Assembly (NCBI RefSeq): GCF_000828575.1
Contig: NZ_AP011952.1
Coordinates: forward strand, 1,331,001-1,395,000
DNA length: 64,000 nucleotides
Reading direction: 5' to 3'
Source: Methanothermobacter sp. CaT2
GTDB taxonomy: Archaea; Methanobacteriota; Methanobacteria; Methanobacteriales; Methanothermobacteraceae
This document shows, piece after piece, positions 27,088-37,108 of the stretch. Made by a program: the position numbers and the translations under genes. The stretch's first letter is position 1. Every line of letters begins with the position of its first letter. Under the pieces are notes generated by a model that worked only from the letters and a program-made list of their open reading frames with translations, did no database searches and was not told the origin of the DNA.

Positions 27088-27711
27088 TCAGAGGACAACG
27101 AGGATGGACATGTAACTGAATTCAGATTCACTCACATCCCTCAGTGTTGATTTCAGGACCCTCTCATCGGGATAGCTGAGCCTTTCACAGACAGCAACCC
27201 TCCTTTCAGGGTCAAGACCGCATTCAATGAGGAATGCTGCTGTCTTTGATGGATTCCTTGAGGGCAGGATTATGGTTGGCCTCCCATTATCAATTACATC
27301 CAGGATCCCCTCCTCGCCACGTCCATGAAGGGTGATGACATCTGCATCGTCCCAGGGTATCAGCAGCCTCGCTGCACATAGCTGGATTGAGCTGATTCCA
27401 GGCACCACCTTCACCCTCACCGGAAGTCCACGGGAGGATATTATCCTTTTCAATGGTTTGAGGACCCCTGAAAATCCAGGGTCACCTGTGGAGAGCACGG
27501 AGACCTCCATGGCGATTGCAAGTTCAGCAGCCCTTCCTAACTTCTCATCCATATCCCTGGCACCGAGGACCACGGTTTTTCTGGCGGATGGAAAAAGTTC
27601 AAGGGCCCTGCGACTTCCAAATACAACTTCTGATTTCATAACTGCATTCATTGCAGCGGGTGTGATGTAATCCGGCGATCCTGGACCTATCCCCACGATG
27701 TTCAGAGTCAT
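27088..27711 (-). CDS. cbiE: cobalt-precorrin-7 (C5) methyltransferase CbiE
   Basis: A 207-residue SAM-dependent tetrapyrrole methyltransferase. N-terminal V-G-I-G-P-G-S-P-D near residues 5-13 and the S-T-G-D-P-G-F motif near 75-81 are hallmarks of the CbiE/CobL-N family; V-V-P-G-I-S-S near 103 is the third conserved block. It methylates C5 of the corrin precursor in anaerobic cobamide synthesis. The decarboxylating partner CbiT is not fused and not adjacent. Cytoplasmic; corrinoids are needed by the methyltransferase Mtr of methanogenesis. Confidence 0.9.
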   Translation of the reverse strand: MTLNIVGIGPGSPDYITPAAMNAVMKSEVVFGSRRALELFPSARKTVVLGARDMDEKLGRAAELAIAMEVSVLSTGDPGFSGVLKPLKRIISSRGLPVRVKVVPGISSIQLCAARLLIPWDDADVITLHGRGEEGILDVIDNGRPTIILPSRNPSKTAAFLIECGLDPERRVAVCERLSYPDERVLKSTLRDVSESEFSYMSILVVL

Positions 27712-27845
27712 AAAATTACCCCTATTCCATCAAATCAGCACGGAGGCAGATATTCACTGGGTCTCAGCAATCTCTCCATTAAAGAGAGTGTCCCATACCA
27801 ACATTTTATTATAATATCCCGGCACTACTTATTAATGTGATAACA

Positions 27846-29036
27846 ATGATCCAGATTGCAGTCACAGGAAAACCCAACGTTGGAAAATCATCATTCTTCA
27901 ATGCAGCCACCCTATCTGAGGCCGAGGTTGCATCATATCCCTTCACAACAATCGATGCCAACCATGCAGTGGCCTATGCATCCTGCAGATGCCCCTGCAG
28001 GGAACTTGGAGTTGAATGCAACCCCCGGAACTCCCGGTGCATCAATGGTGTCAGACTAATACCAGTGGAGCTCATAGACGTCGCCGGCCTGGTACCAGGG
28101 GCCCATGAGGGGAGGGGCCTCGGGAACAAGTTCCTTGATGACCTCAGACAGGCGAGGGCATTTCTCCACGTCATAGACGCCTCAGGTTCCACCGATGAGG
28201 AGGGGAGACCCGTTGAAGCAGGAAGCCACGACCCCCTGGAGGACGTTGAGTTCCTGGAGGAGGAGATAACCATGTGGCTCTACGGGATCCTCGAAAGGAA
28301 CTGGGAGAGGCTCCTCAGAAAGGCTGCTTCAGAGAAGCTCGACATGAACCGAATCATACATGAACAGCTCTCAGGCACCGGAATAACACCTGAGGACATC
28401 ATTGAGGCATCAAGAAAGGTGGATGCCGATGTTTATTCATGGGGGAAGGATGAGCTTCTGCAGTTCCTTGATGAGCTCCTCAGAATAGCAAAGCCAATGC
28501 TCATAGTTGCAAATAAGGCGGACCTTCCCTCAGCCAGTGAGAATATTGAGCGCCTGAAGGATGCCTACCCCCACGTGGTACCCGCATCTGCAGAGGCTGA
28601 ACTGGCCCTCAGAAGGGCAGCAGAGGCGGGTTTAATCAGTTACACCCCCGGTGGCAGTGAATTTGAGATCATCGATGAAGCAAAGCTCACAGATAAACAG
28701 AGGGCGGCCCTTGAGTACATACGTGAAAATGTCCTGGAGGTTTACGGGAGCACAGGTGTCCAGGAGGCCATCAACAGGGCCGTATTTGATCTTCTGGACA
28801 TGATAGTTGTCTTCCCTGTTGAGGATGAGCACAGATTCACTGACCAGAAGGGGAATGTGCTCCCAGACGCAATCCTTGTACCGCGGGGCTCCAGTCCAAG
28901 GGACCTCGCCTACCTGATACACACGGAGATAGGTGACTCCTTCCTCCATGCGGTGGATGCCAGAAAGGGTATGAGGGTCGCATCCGACCATGAACTGGAG
29001 GATGGGGACATAATAAGCATCATCTGCAGCAGATAG
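27846..29036 (+). CDS. OBG/YchF-type GTPase with C-terminal TGS domain
   Basis: About 396 residues. G1 G-K-P-N-V-G-K-S-S is near residues 8-16, G3 [16 protein letters not shown] near 80, and G4 N-K-A-D near 220; a TGS domain fills roughly the last 80 residues. A Cys-rich insert (C-R-C-P-C and C-N-P-R-N-S-R-C) follows G2 near 48-68, typical of the archaeal YchF-like group, and might bind metal. Such GTPases associate with ribosomes or RNA. TATA-like TTATTATAATA at 27806-27816 puts the transcript start close to the ATG, so a very short or absent leader is likely. Confidence 0.88.
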   Translation: MIQIAVTGKPNVGKSSFFNAATLSEAEVASYPFTTIDANHAVAYASCRCPCRELGVECNPRNSRCINGVRLIPVELIDVAGLVPGAHEGRGLGNKFLDDLRQARAFLHVIDASGSTDEEGRPVEAGSHDPLEDVEFLEEEITMWLYGILERNWERLLRKAASEKLDMNRIIHEQLSGTGITPEDIIEASRKVDADVYSWGKDELLQFLDELLRIAKPMLIVANKADLPSASENIERLKDAYPHVVPASAEAELALRRAAEAGLISYTPGGSEFEIIDEAKLTDKQRAALEYIRENVLEVYGSTGVQEAINRAVFDLLDMIVVFPVEDEHRFTDQKGNVLPDAILVPRGSSPRDLAYLIHTEIGDSFLHAVDARKGMRVASDHELEDGDIISIICSR

Positions 29037-29046
29037 TTTCATAGGA

Positions 29047-29186
29047 TATCACATTAATTTAATAACATGAGTGGTGCATTTCAAGTGTAAGTCCCCTTGA
29101 TGAAGCTGGTGGCTGTGCAACCACAAGGGTATGGGATGATAGTATTACATTAATTTAATAATGAGGGTGGTGCGTTTCAAGTGTAA
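29047..29186 (+). promoter_or_regulatory. duplicated promoter/leader module upstream of the cation ATPase, with hairpin between copies
   Basis: Bases 29047-29090 and 29143-29186 are imperfect direct copies (period 96), each with TATA-like TTAATTTAATAA and the string GGTGCRTTTCAAGTGTAA. Between them, CCCTTG (29094-29099) pairs with CAAGGG (29124-29129), and TGGT (29107-29110) with ACCA (29120-29123), giving a bulged hairpin. Tandem promoters, the upstream one with a structured leader, are the simplest reading. Confidence 0.45.
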
Positions 29187-29200
29187 ATGTGGTGTGAACC

Positions 29201-31920
29201 ATGACAGCCATATATGAACTTGAAGTGGAGGAGGTCCTGCAGAGGCTTGAAACATCAGAATCAGGCCTGGACCCCCAGGAGGCGGAAAAACGCCTCAAGA
29301 TTCACGGCCCCAACAAACTTGAGGAGGTCAAAAGAAGACCACTCATCCTGCTTTTTCTATCAAACCTCTACAACGTACTTGCGCTGCTGCTCTGGATCGC
29401 AGCCATACTGTCCTTCATACAGGCAATTACCAGCTCGCAGTCGCCATTGTAATGGTTATAATCATAAACGCACTCTTCAGTTTCTGGCAGGAATATGAGG
29501 CTGAAAAGGCAGCAGAGGCCCTTAAAAACATTCTGCCTGTGATGGTTAAGGTCATAAGGGCCTCAAAGGAGGTCCTGATACCCGCGGCTGATGTCGTGCA
29601 CGGGGACGTCATAATCCTTGAGGAGGGGGACACCGTCCCGGCCGACGCAAGGATCCTTGAATCACACAACCTGAGGGTGGATGCATCAGCACTGACAGGA
29701 GAATCAAAACCTGTGAGAAAGGTATCACACCCGGTCAGGGAGGCTGATAACTACATAGACACAGAGAACATTCTCTTTGCAGGCACCCAGGTGACTTCAG
29801 GTACAGGAAGGGCCGCCGTGTTTGCAACCGGCAGGGACACCGAGTTCAGCAGGATAGCGGCACTCACACAGGAGGTGCGTGAGGAGCCCAGCCCTCTCCA
29901 GCGACAGATATCCCTGGCCGCAAGGATCATAGGGGCCCTGGCGGTTGCCATGGGTGTCATCCTCTTCCTGGTGAACCTTTACATAGTCAGACTCCCCCTT
30001 GAAACAGCATTCATATTCGCAATTGGTTTGATGGTTGCAAACGTCCCGGAGGGCCTTCTCCCGAGCGTCACACTCTCACTTGCGGCCTCCGCAAGGAAGA
30101 TGGCCCGGGAAAACGCCCTTGTGAAGAGACTTTCCAGTGTGGAGACACTGGGATCAACGACAATCATATGCACAGATAAGACAGGGACCCTCACAAGGGG
30201 TGAGATGACGGTCAGGAAAATATGGATCCCCCATAAGGTCATCGAGGTCACAGGGTCAGGTTACAGACCAGAGGGTCAGTTCCTCTTCAGGGGGGAACCA
30301 GTGAGCCACAGGGACATGGCCGAGCTGAAGCTGCTCATGAGGGCAGCCACCTTCTGCAACGATTCGGCCCTCATACACGAGGAAGGTGAATGGAGTGTGC
30401 TGGGTGATTCAACCGAGGGCGCCCTCCTTGTTGCAGCCGAGAAACTGGGCTTTGATGCTGAGGCAGAACTCGAAGCGATGCCCAGGATAACAGAGCTCCC
30501 CTTTGACTCCAGGCGGAAATCAATGACCTCAATCCATGAGAAATCAGGGAAGAGGGTGGCCTACGTCAAGGGAGCGCCAAAGAAGATAATAGGATTATCG
30601 GAACGCATTTCTGTGGATGGGAGGGTCAGAGCCCTACATGAAGATGAGAAGGAAAGGATAATAGGCATACATGATGAAATGGCCTCGAAGGGTCTCCGTG
30701 TACTTGCCTTCGCATACCGGGAACTCCCAGAGGACCTTGAAGTCAGGGACCCCGGTGAGGTTGAGAGGGACCTTATACTGGTGGGCATGGCAGCCATGTA
30801 TGATCCACCAAGGGAGGGGGTTAAGGAGGCTGTGGAGCACTGCAAGACTGCAGGTATAAGGATCATGATGATAACAGGCGACTATGGTCTCACAGCAGAG
30901 GCCATAGCCAGGGAGATCGGGATAGTGGAGGGTGAGTGCAGAATAATCAAGGGAAAGGAGCTGGATAAGCTCAAAGACACCGAACTCAGGGGTATACTGG
31001 CCAGGGAGAGGAACCTTATATTCGCAAGGGCTGTCCCTGAACATAAGATGAGGATAGCATCTGTCCTGGAGGACTCAGATGAGATCGTTGCCATGACAGG
31101 TGACGGTGTTAACGATGCACCCGCCCTCAGGAAGGCAGATATAGGTGTTGCCATGGGGAGCGGCACCGATGTTGCAAAGGAGGCAGCAGACATAGTCCTT
31201 GCAGATGACAACTTTGCAAGTATCGTGACCGCGGTCAGGGAGGGTCGTACGGTCTATGAGAATATAAGGAAGTTCATAACCTACATATTTTCTCATGAGA
31301 CAGCTGAGATAGTCCCATTTATCATGATGGTTCTCTTCAGCATACCCCTCCCAATAACCATAATGCAGATACTCGCAATAGACCTTGGAACAGACACCCT
31401 ACCGGCCCTGGCCCTTGGAAGATCCCCACCGGAGTCTGATGTGATGAAACTGCCACCGAGACCCCCCTCAGAGAGGCTCCTTAACAGGGAGGTCATCCTG
31501 AGGGGTTACCTGTTCACAGGAACAATTGAGGCAGCCCTCATCATGGCAGCATACTTCCTGGTTCTCTATTCAGGGGGATGGCTTCCAGGACAGGAACTTT
31601 CAGCCAGCGATCCCCTCTACATGAGGGCCACCACGGCGGTCTTTGCAGGTATAGTCATGGCACAGCTGGGCAATCTTCTCTCCTCACAGACCCTCCGTTC
31701 ATCAGCACTTGAGGTGGGCCTCCTGAGGAACAGGTGGATACCGGCAGGTATGGTCTTTGCAATCTCGGTGATGCTCCTTGTTATCTATCTGCCACCACTG
31801 CAGCCCATCTTCGGCACATCCCCACCCGGAATCCGGGAGTGGTTCATCCTGATATTCTTCACACCCATCGTCTTTCTGACCGATGAGATGAGGAAGTTCA
31901 TACAGAGGAGGCTGGCCTGA
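29201..31920 (+). pseudogene. pacL: P2-type cation-transporting ATPase (PacL/Ca2+-ATPase-like), one-base frameshift
   Basis: Full-length P-type ATPase split by one missing base near 29417-29420. The first part (29201-29452) encodes the cation-ATPase N domain and first membrane helix; the second (open from about 29419, first ATG 29452) encodes the rest. Adding one A gives F-I-T-G-N-Y-Q-L-A-V-A-I-V in place of the stop. Intact motifs: S-A-L-T-G-E-S, phosphorylation site D-K-T-G-T-L-T, K-G-A-P, T-G-D-G-V-N-D-A-P and the ten-helix C-terminal part. The family pumps Ca, Na or other cations. Since the rest is fully conserved, the shift is either recent or a sequencing error. Confidence 0.85.
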
Positions 31921-31925
31921 ACATC

Positions 31926-32228
31926 ATGGATTCTGGGATACTAATTTATCAGGGCCAGGAGTATGGAAGGGACCAGGATGAGAAGAATAAAAAAGAAAGG
32001 AGGAGGTCAGCGGAGGAGTGGGTCATCCTCAAAAGGCAAATCTACAGGTTAGCTGTGGAGGCTGGCTGGCCCCTCGAGTACATACTGGAGATGCCATACT
32101 CCTCCTTCACGGAGTGCCTGCTATCCTTCCAGGACCCACCCCGGCAGGGGCCAGCAGTGAGGGATGTTGAAGCGGAACTGGATAGGCTAAAAGAACTCAA
32201 CTACAAGAGTGTGCGGCTCAGGACATAG
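31926..32228 (+). CDS. hypothetical protein (100 aa), charged
   Basis: A 100-codon ORF six bases after the ATPase. It has a highly charged segment (D-E-K-N-K-K-E-R-R-R) near residues 18-27 and a helical middle (A-G-W-P-L-E-Y-I-L-E-M-P-Y-S-S-F) that faintly recalls phage tail-assembly chaperones; the resemblance is weak. No membrane helix. There is no clear ribosome site before the ATG, and the first codons lie inside a 25-bp repeat that recurs at 32651 and contains a TATA-like sequence, so the true start is uncertain. The 3' end overlaps the convergent zinc-ribbon gene by 28 bases. Confidence 0.5.
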   Translation: MDSGILIYQGQEYGRDQDEKNKKERRRSAEEWVILKRQIYRLAVEAGWPLEYILEMPYSSFTECLLSFQDPPRQGPAVRDVEAELDRLKELNYKSVRLRT

Positions 32229-32675
32229 TAGATTATGGCTAGAGGGATGACCACAATAGCAGCCGATGTATAGCAGTAGATGAGTAATATACCTATAAAG
32301 TAGAGCCCTGCGATGACTGCAATGACCTTAATCTTACGGGGGGCATCATCGAAGGATGTGTCCTTCCCATTGAACCATAGTATCGCGGCTAAACCAAAAG
32401 AGATCCATATGGGTTCTGAATGTCCTATGAGGGCGAAGGGGAGGGAAATCAATCCCACCGCAAGGGCTAGTTTCCTCAACTCAGTTTCCTTTGTTAGTTT
32501 TCCGCCGCATTCGCAGGTGTAATCATCAGGGTCCTCCCCATCATTTAGGGTGTAGGTTTCCCCGCATTCCTCACATTTCACCTTCATAGTAGAGTATTAT
32601 GTCTGAAGAATTATGTAATCCTTACGGGGAGTTGTATGGTTGATCATACAGGGATACTAATTTATAGGGCCCGGA
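31935..32675 (+). repeat. 25-bp direct repeats flanking two small genes
   Basis: GGGATACTAATTTATCAGGGCC and following bases at 31935-31960 recur, with one indel and one or two substitutions, at 32651-32675. They bracket about 715 bp holding the 100-aa and zinc-ribbon genes. The second copy includes TAATTTATA, usable as TATA box for the gene at 32713. Confidence 0.7.
32201..32587 (-). CDS. zinc-ribbon membrane protein of unknown function
   Basis: A 128-residue protein with an N-terminal rubredoxin-like zinc ribbon (C-E-E-C near residues 5-8 and C-E-C near 25-27) followed by about four hydrophobic helices. The ribbon would face the cytoplasm. Convergent with, and overlapping by 28 bases, the 100-aa gene. 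Function unknown; zinc-ribbon-plus-helices proteins are common in Methanobacteriales and largely uncharacterised. No clear ribosome site is seen, so the transcript may be leaderless. Confidence 0.65.
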   Translation of the reverse strand: MKVKCEECGETYTLNDGEDPDDYTCECGGKLTKETELRKLALAVGLISLPFALIGHSEPIWISFGLAAILWFNGKDTSFDDAPRKIKVIAVIAGLYFIGILLIYCYTSAAIVVIPLAIIYYVLSRTLL

Positions 32676-32712
32676 ATGAACTATGATTAATTAAAGAAAT
32701 GGAGGTGCTGGT

Positions 32713-32988
32713 ATGAGATGGTTAGCTCTTCTCATGCTCATGATATTTGTGGCGGGTTCATCGATAGGGACCTGCATGGCCCACTCAGGGGATCCCCTGA
32801 AACCAGCCATGACGGGTAAGGCTGGCGGGGGGTTTAAGAGTTCATCAGGAAAACATATTGACCTCGACGACGATGATGATTCTGGTGGCGCTGATGATTC
32901 TGCAGGTGGGGACTGGCTATGGCTTCTTGTCCTTATCATTCTAATTGTTGTGATAGCTGTGCTGATTCTCCTCTATCTGAGGCGATGA
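32713..32988 (+). CDS. small secreted/membrane protein with acidic linker, upstream of mthK
   Basis: A 91-residue protein: N-terminal signal peptide or helix (residues about 3-22, ending in C-M-A-H-S), a Gly/Ser-rich linker with a run of five Asp near 52-56 and more Asp after it, then a strong transmembrane helix (about 68-88) ending L-Y-L-R-R. If the signal is cleaved, the Asp-rich part lies outside and the tail inside. GGAGGTG precedes the ATG. mthK starts about 100 bases on, in the same direction. I do not recognise the family. Confidence 0.65.
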   Translation: MRWLALLMLMIFVAGSSIGTCMAHSGDPLKPAMTGKAGGGFKSSSGKHIDLDDDDDSGGADDSAGGDWLWLLVLIILIVVIAVLILLYLRR

Positions 32989-33090
32989 TAGACGAATGGC
33001 TGGTTGCGCATTCGCTGTTTACAGACAGTAACTGGATGCTGATGGGTGGTGGAATCTTTGACAGTGATTGATGAGTCCTGAGGGGATAGG

Positions 33091-34101
33091 ATGGTCCTTG
33101 TAATTGAGATCATAAGAAAGCATCTTCCGAGGGTCTTAAAGGTCCCGGCCACGCGCATCCTCCTCCTTGTCCTTGCTGTGATCATCTACGGCACAGCAGG
33201 GTTCCATTTCATAGAGGGGGAGTCATGGACGGTTTCCCTCTACTGGACCTTTGTAACAATAGCAACCGTTGGTTACGGTGACTACAGTCCCTCAACGCCA
33301 CTTGGAATGTACTTCACGGTAACCCTGATCGTATTTGGCATAGGAACCTTCGCGGTTGCAGTTGAAAGACTTTTAGAGTTCCTCATAAACAGGGAGCAGA
33401 TGAAATTAATGGGGCTGATAGATGTGGCTAAATCAAGGCACGTGGTTATATGTGGCTGGAGTGAGAGCACACTGGAGTGCCTCAGGGAACTCCGGGGGAG
33501 CGAGGTTTTTGTACTTGCAGAGGATGAGAATGTAAGGAAGAAGGTCCTGAGGAGCGGGGCCAGCTTTGTCCATGGGGATCCCACGAGGATCTCTGACCTT
33601 GAAAAGGCCAATGTAAGGGGTGCAAGGGCAGTTATAGTTGACCTTGAATCTGATTCAGAGACCATACACTGCATACTTGGCATAAGGAAGATCGATGAAT
33701 CAGTGAGGATCGTAGCCGAGGCTGAGAGATACGAGAACATTGAGCAGTTGAGGATGGCAGGGGCTGATCAGGTGATATCCCCCTTTGTCATATCAGGGAG
33801 GCTGATGTCGAGGAGCATCGATGACGGCTATGAGGCAATGTTTGTACAGGATGTACTCGCAGAGGAGTCCACAAGGAGGATGGTGGAAGTTCCGGTCCCC
33901 GCGGGGAGCAAACTTGAGGGAATCTCAGTTCTTGATGCCGACATCCATGAGGTGACGGGGGTTATCGTAATCGGAGTGGGACGTGGAGATGAACTCATAA
34001 TAGATCCCCCCAGGGATTACTCCTTCAGGGCAGGGGATATAATACTGGGCATAGGAAAACCAGAGGAGATTGAAAGGTTGAAGGATTACATCGGGACCTG
34101 A
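33091..34101 (+). CDS. mthK: calcium-gated potassium channel MthK
   Basis: A 336-residue two-helix K+ channel with a cytoplasmic RCK domain. Selectivity filter T-V-G-Y-G-D is at residues 59-64, the glycine hinge at Gly83 and the pore-lining Ala88 are present, and the Met107 from which free RCK subunits are made is conserved. Ca2+ ligands Asp184, Glu210 and Glu212 of the characterised channel are all kept. Four pore subunits with a ring of eight RCK domains open upon Ca2+ binding. It differs from the Delta H sequence I remember at about a dozen positions, including Phe82. The next gene on the other strand (sfsA) ends 13 bases away. Confidence 0.98.
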   Translation: MVLVIEIIRKHLPRVLKVPATRILLLVLAVIIYGTAGFHFIEGESWTVSLYWTFVTIATVGYGDYSPSTPLGMYFTVTLIVFGIGTFAVAVERLLEFLINREQMKLMGLIDVAKSRHVVICGWSESTLECLRELRGSEVFVLAEDENVRKKVLRSGASFVHGDPTRISDLEKANVRGARAVIVDLESDSETIHCILGIRKIDESVRIVAEAERYENIEQLRMAGADQVISPFVISGRLMSRSIDDGYEAMFVQDVLAEESTRRMVEVPVPAGSKLEGISVLDADIHEVTGVIVIGVGRGDELIIDPPRDYSFRAGDIILGIGKPEEIERLKDYIGT

Positions 34102-34114
34102 ACTTTCAGAGCCT

Positions 34115-34837
34115 TCAGGGCGATTCATCAGGCCAGAGTACGGATATTCTTCTGAGGGGATACACAAGGACGTTCCCATTGAGATCAGTGGCCATGGAGT
34201 GTGCTATTACATTCACACCCGCTTCATGGGCCCTTCTCAGTGCCGATGAAAATTCAGGATCCATCTCATGATTTGGGGAGAAAAAACGTGCCCCCTTACC
34301 GAATACAAGGAAGAGTACACTGCTGCGGTATTCCTCAGAGAGGGCATGTTCCAGTTCCTCAATGTGTCTCCTGCCCCTCTCTGTGGGCGCGTCAGGGAAA
34401 AGTGCAAGGTCTCTCCTGACAAGGGTGCAACCCTTAACCTCAACGAGCATCCTTTCATCTTCAGATGCCAGCAGAAAATCGATTCTGCTTCTACCGAAGC
34501 TGTATTCTCTTTTTTCTATCCTGAAACCCTGAAACTCATCCACGGCTGAGGACTCCATTACAATGGCGGCAAGGTCACTGTGGAAGCCCGAATTCACAAG
34601 TACCCACTCATCACCCCTCCTGAGGGCTATAACATCAAACTCTGTTTTCCGGTTTCCAGGGGGGGCCTTCCTCAGTATAATATCGTTTCCAGGTATCAGA
34701 AGTTCTCTGAGCCTCCCGGGATCCCTCAGGTGGGCCAGTCGCCTCTCACCATCCACATGAACAGCGACCGTGAACCTGTTGGGCCTTTCAATGTAGCTTC
34801 CCCTTATGGGGTTCTCTATGATCACAGCAACCATCAT
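34115..34837 (-). CDS. sfsA: SfsA family protein (sugar fermentation stimulation homologue)
   Basis: About 240 residues. N-terminal OB-like part (R-F-T-V-A-V-H-V-D-G) and C-terminal restriction-endonuclease-like domain with F-L-L-A-S-E-D-E-R-M-L-V-E-V-K-G-C-T (D/E-x-K core), followed by F-P-D-A-P-T-E-R-G-R-R-H, the SfsA signature. The family binds DNA or RNA and may be a nuclease; the name comes from E. coli maltose phenotypes. A TATA-like ACATATATAAT lies right at the first ATG codons, so the true start may be the GTG at 34825 on a leaderless transcript. Confidence 0.88.
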   Translation of the reverse strand: MMVAVIIENPIRGSYIERPNRFTVAVHVDGERRLAHLRDPGRLRELLIPGNDIILRKAPPGNRKTEFDVIALRRGDEWVLVNSGFHSDLAAIVMESSAVDEFQGFRIEKREYSFGRSRIDFLLASEDERMLVEVKGCTLVRRDLALFPDAPTERGRRHIEELEHALSEEYRSSVLFLVFGKGARFFSPNHEMDPEFSSALRRAHEAGVNVIAHSMATDLNGNVLVYPLRRISVLWPDESP

Positions 34838-34874
34838 TATATATGTAAGCTTCTAAATGAATATTAATCAATCC

Positions 34875-35013
34875 ATGGATATGAATCATGAGGAAGGACT
34901 TCTCATCCGGGGTCCCCCAATGCACCACTACAGACCCTTGAGGGTCGTTCTTGCAGGGATCCCGGGAACGACTGAGAGCCCATGTTTGCATCACTACAGA
35001 CATTTGAGGTGAA
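34875..35013 (+). other. possible 45-codon leader ORF upstream of cfbD
   Basis: An ORF from ATG 34875 ends in a TGA that is part of the cfbD ribosome site GAGGTGA. It encodes H-H-Y-R-P-L-R and, 22 codons on, H-H-Y-R-H-L-R, due to a 23-bp imperfect direct repeat (34921-34943 and 34987-35009). No ribosome site is evident for it. It could be a translated leader coupled to cfbD or a chance frame over a DNA/RNA element. Confidence 0.3.
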
Positions 35014-35018
35014 GGAAT

Positions 35019-36098
35019 TTGCATCCAAGACCCAGCCCAATAGCTGCATCACTTTACACACTCAGAGACCTTGACGCTGATGTGATAATCCTCCACGGCC
35101 CCCACGGCTGCTGCTTCAGGACAGGGAGACTCCTTGAAACTGACGGAGTCCGTGTTCTAACAACCGCGATGTCAGAGCAGGACTTCATCTTCGGGGCATC
35201 CGACAAACTCACAGAGACCCTCAGGAAGGCATATGAAATGTTCTCCCCCCAGCTTGTGGGTGTGGTGGGCACCTGTGCCAGCATGATAATCGGCGAGGAC
35301 CTGAAGGAGGCTGTCCAGAGGGCCAGTATACCTGCAAGGGTCCTCGCCGTGGAATCCCATGGCGGCTTCGGGGAGGGTGATAACACCGAGGGTGCCATAA
35401 TAGTCCTGGAGGCAGCTGCGGAGCAGGGTATAATCCCGGAAGAGGAGGCAAAGCACCAGATAAAGATGCTGAAACTCGCAACCGAAATTGAGAAGACAAG
35501 GGGCATGGCTCAGGGGGAATACATCCGCCCATCCTACGGTGATGATAAGGATGAGGTGGCTCTGAGGGTCCTTGAAGCCATAATGGAAGGTAGAAGGGTG
35601 GCATTTGTCCTCAATGCCAAGAAGGAGACATCCTATCTATTCGCTGACATCCTGACCCTGCCCTTCAGTTCACTGAACCCTGATAACCCCCCCATTATAA
35701 TCGCGAATCTTGATAGGGATGTTGGTCTTCCAAGGATACGGAGGCATGCAGAGAGCATACTATCAGAGATAGAGAGGAGCGGTAACAGGGTGGATCACAT
35801 AACAGGTGGCCTGGATGAGTACCCCATAACCGGTGCAAGGGCCGCAGAAATATTAAGGAATGAGAAAATAGAGTTTGCAGTGGTATCCGGAGTTCCCCAT
35901 GCACTTCCAGTTGAGGAACTGAATATTGAATCAGTGGCAGTTACCGATGGACCCAGACTCGTGGAGCCACTGAGGGGACTTGGTTACACCCATGTGGTGG
36001 CCGAGCTGGATGCCCATGCAAGGACACTGGGACAGAGCAGCATAGTGGAATCTGATTTTGGAGATGCCCTTAGAAGAAACATTGAAAAGGTGATATGA
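35019..36098 (+). CDS. cfbD: Ni-sirohydrochlorin a,c-diamide reductive cyclase, NifD-like subunit
   Basis: A 359-residue nitrogenase-like protein. N-terminal [13 protein letters not shown] and [12 protein letters not shown] near residues 23-34 carry the Cys of the cluster region; [12 protein letters not shown] near 82-93 is the second conserved Cys block. With CfbC (NifH-like) it reduces and cyclises the Ni-sirohydrochlorin diamide to seco-F430 in coenzyme F430 synthesis. The start is TTG 35019, five bases after GAGGTGA. Its stop overlaps the next gene as ATGATGG. cfbC is not in this window. Confidence 0.92.
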   Translation: MHPRPSPIAASLYTLRDLDADVIILHGPHGCCFRTGRLLETDGVRVLTTAMSEQDFIFGASDKLTETLRKAYEMFSPQLVGVVGTCASMIIGEDLKEAVQRASIPARVLAVESHGGFGEGDNTEGAIIVLEAAAEQGIIPEEEAKHQIKMLKLATEIEKTRGMAQGEYIRPSYGDDKDEVALRVLEAIMEGRRVAFVLNAKKETSYLFADILTLPFSSLNPDNPPIIIANLDRDVGLPRIRRHAESILSEIERSGNRVDHITGGLDEYPITGARAAEILRNEKIEFAVVSGVPHALPVEELNIESVAVTDGPRLVEPLRGLGYTHVVAELDAHARTLGQSSIVESDFGDALRRNIEKVI

Positions 36099-37102
36099 TG
36101 GCTGAAACAGTTGGAATGATACTCTGCGGGGGATTCGGGAAACGCCTGAGACCCCTCACCGAGAGAATACCAAAACCACTCATTGAGATAAAGGATGGCT
36201 ACACAATTCTTGACAAGCAGCTCTTTGACCTCAAAAATGCAGGCATAAAAAGGGCTTACCTCCTCACAGGCTTCCTCGGGGAAAAGATAGAGGAGAGGTA
36301 TGGTGATAACTACAAGGGACTCAGAATAGAGTATGTAAGGGAGGAGAAACCACTGGGAACACTTAACGCAATAAGGCTTGGCATGGAGGCCATAGATGGA
36401 GAGAAACAGTGCATAATAAGGAATGGGGATGTTGTGGCTGACCTCAATATAAAGAAGATGATACACCTGGGTGAGATGTCAGATTACCCCCTAACCATGT
36501 TCATAACCAGGATGCAGTCACCCTACGGCATAGTTGAAACCAGCGGTGATAAGATAGTGAACTTCAGGGAAAAACCCCTCCTTGACTATTACATCAACGC
36601 AGGGGTCTACTTCTCCAAGGGAAACCTCGACTTCGGCGACTTTGAGTCAGGCGACATCGAAAAGACACTCTTCCCCCTCATGGCAAAGGAGAACAAGTTG
36701 GGCTACTACAGGGAGGATGGTCTCTTCTGGATGGCCATCGACACCTCCAAAGAACTTGAGGAGATAAGGAAGGAGTACCGTAACCGGGAGGACAAGCCAT
36801 GGGGCTATGAGAAGATCCTCATAAACACCGAGAAGTACCTCACAAAGGAGCTCTTCATAAGGGAGGGCTACCGCACATCATTCCATTACCATGAGGAGAA
36901 GGATGAGACCATGTACATAATCTCAGGCTCAGGTTACATAGAATTCGATAACCGGAAGGAGTACTTCAGCAAGAACGACACCATCCGCATAGAGCCGGGA
37001 GAAAGGCACTCCATAGTGGCGATGGAGAACACCATACTCCATGAGGTGTCAACACCACACCTCAACGACACCGTGAGGGTCCAGGATTACTATACAAGGT
37101 GA
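36095..37102 (+). CDS. sugar-phosphate nucleotidyltransferase fused to cupin (mannose-6-P isomerase type II-like)
   Basis: A 335-residue fusion. Residues 1-225 form a nucleotidyltransferase: [13 protein letters not shown] near 10-22, K-P-L-I-E-I, and G-D in R-N-G-D-V-V-A-D-L. Residues about 230-335 are a cupin: [25 protein letters not shown], as in type II phosphomannose isomerases. The pair fits making a nucleotide-activated sugar for envelope glycans, possibly GDP-mannose, though the bacterial bifunctional enzyme is longer. It starts inside the cfbD stop and is followed six bases later by hisH. Confidence 0.82.
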   Translation: MMAETVGMILCGGFGKRLRPLTERIPKPLIEIKDGYTILDKQLFDLKNAGIKRAYLLTGFLGEKIEERYGDNYKGLRIEYVREEKPLGTLNAIRLGMEAIDGEKQCIIRNGDVVADLNIKKMIHLGEMSDYPLTMFITRMQSPYGIVETSGDKIVNFREKPLLDYYINAGVYFSKGNLDFGDFESGDIEKTLFPLMAKENKLGYYREDGLFWMAIDTSKELEEIRKEYRNREDKPWGYEKILINTEKYLTKELFIREGYRTSFHYHEEKDETMYIISGSGYIEFDNRKEYFSKNDTIRIEPGERHSIVAMENTILHEVSTPHLNDTVRVQDYYTR

Positions 37103-37108
37103 GCTGTC

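Noticed and set aside
29452-31920. Independent short cation ATPase gene starting at 29452
   Set aside because: The first part of the same protein lies directly upstream and one added base joins them with family-consistent residues, so it is one frameshifted gene.
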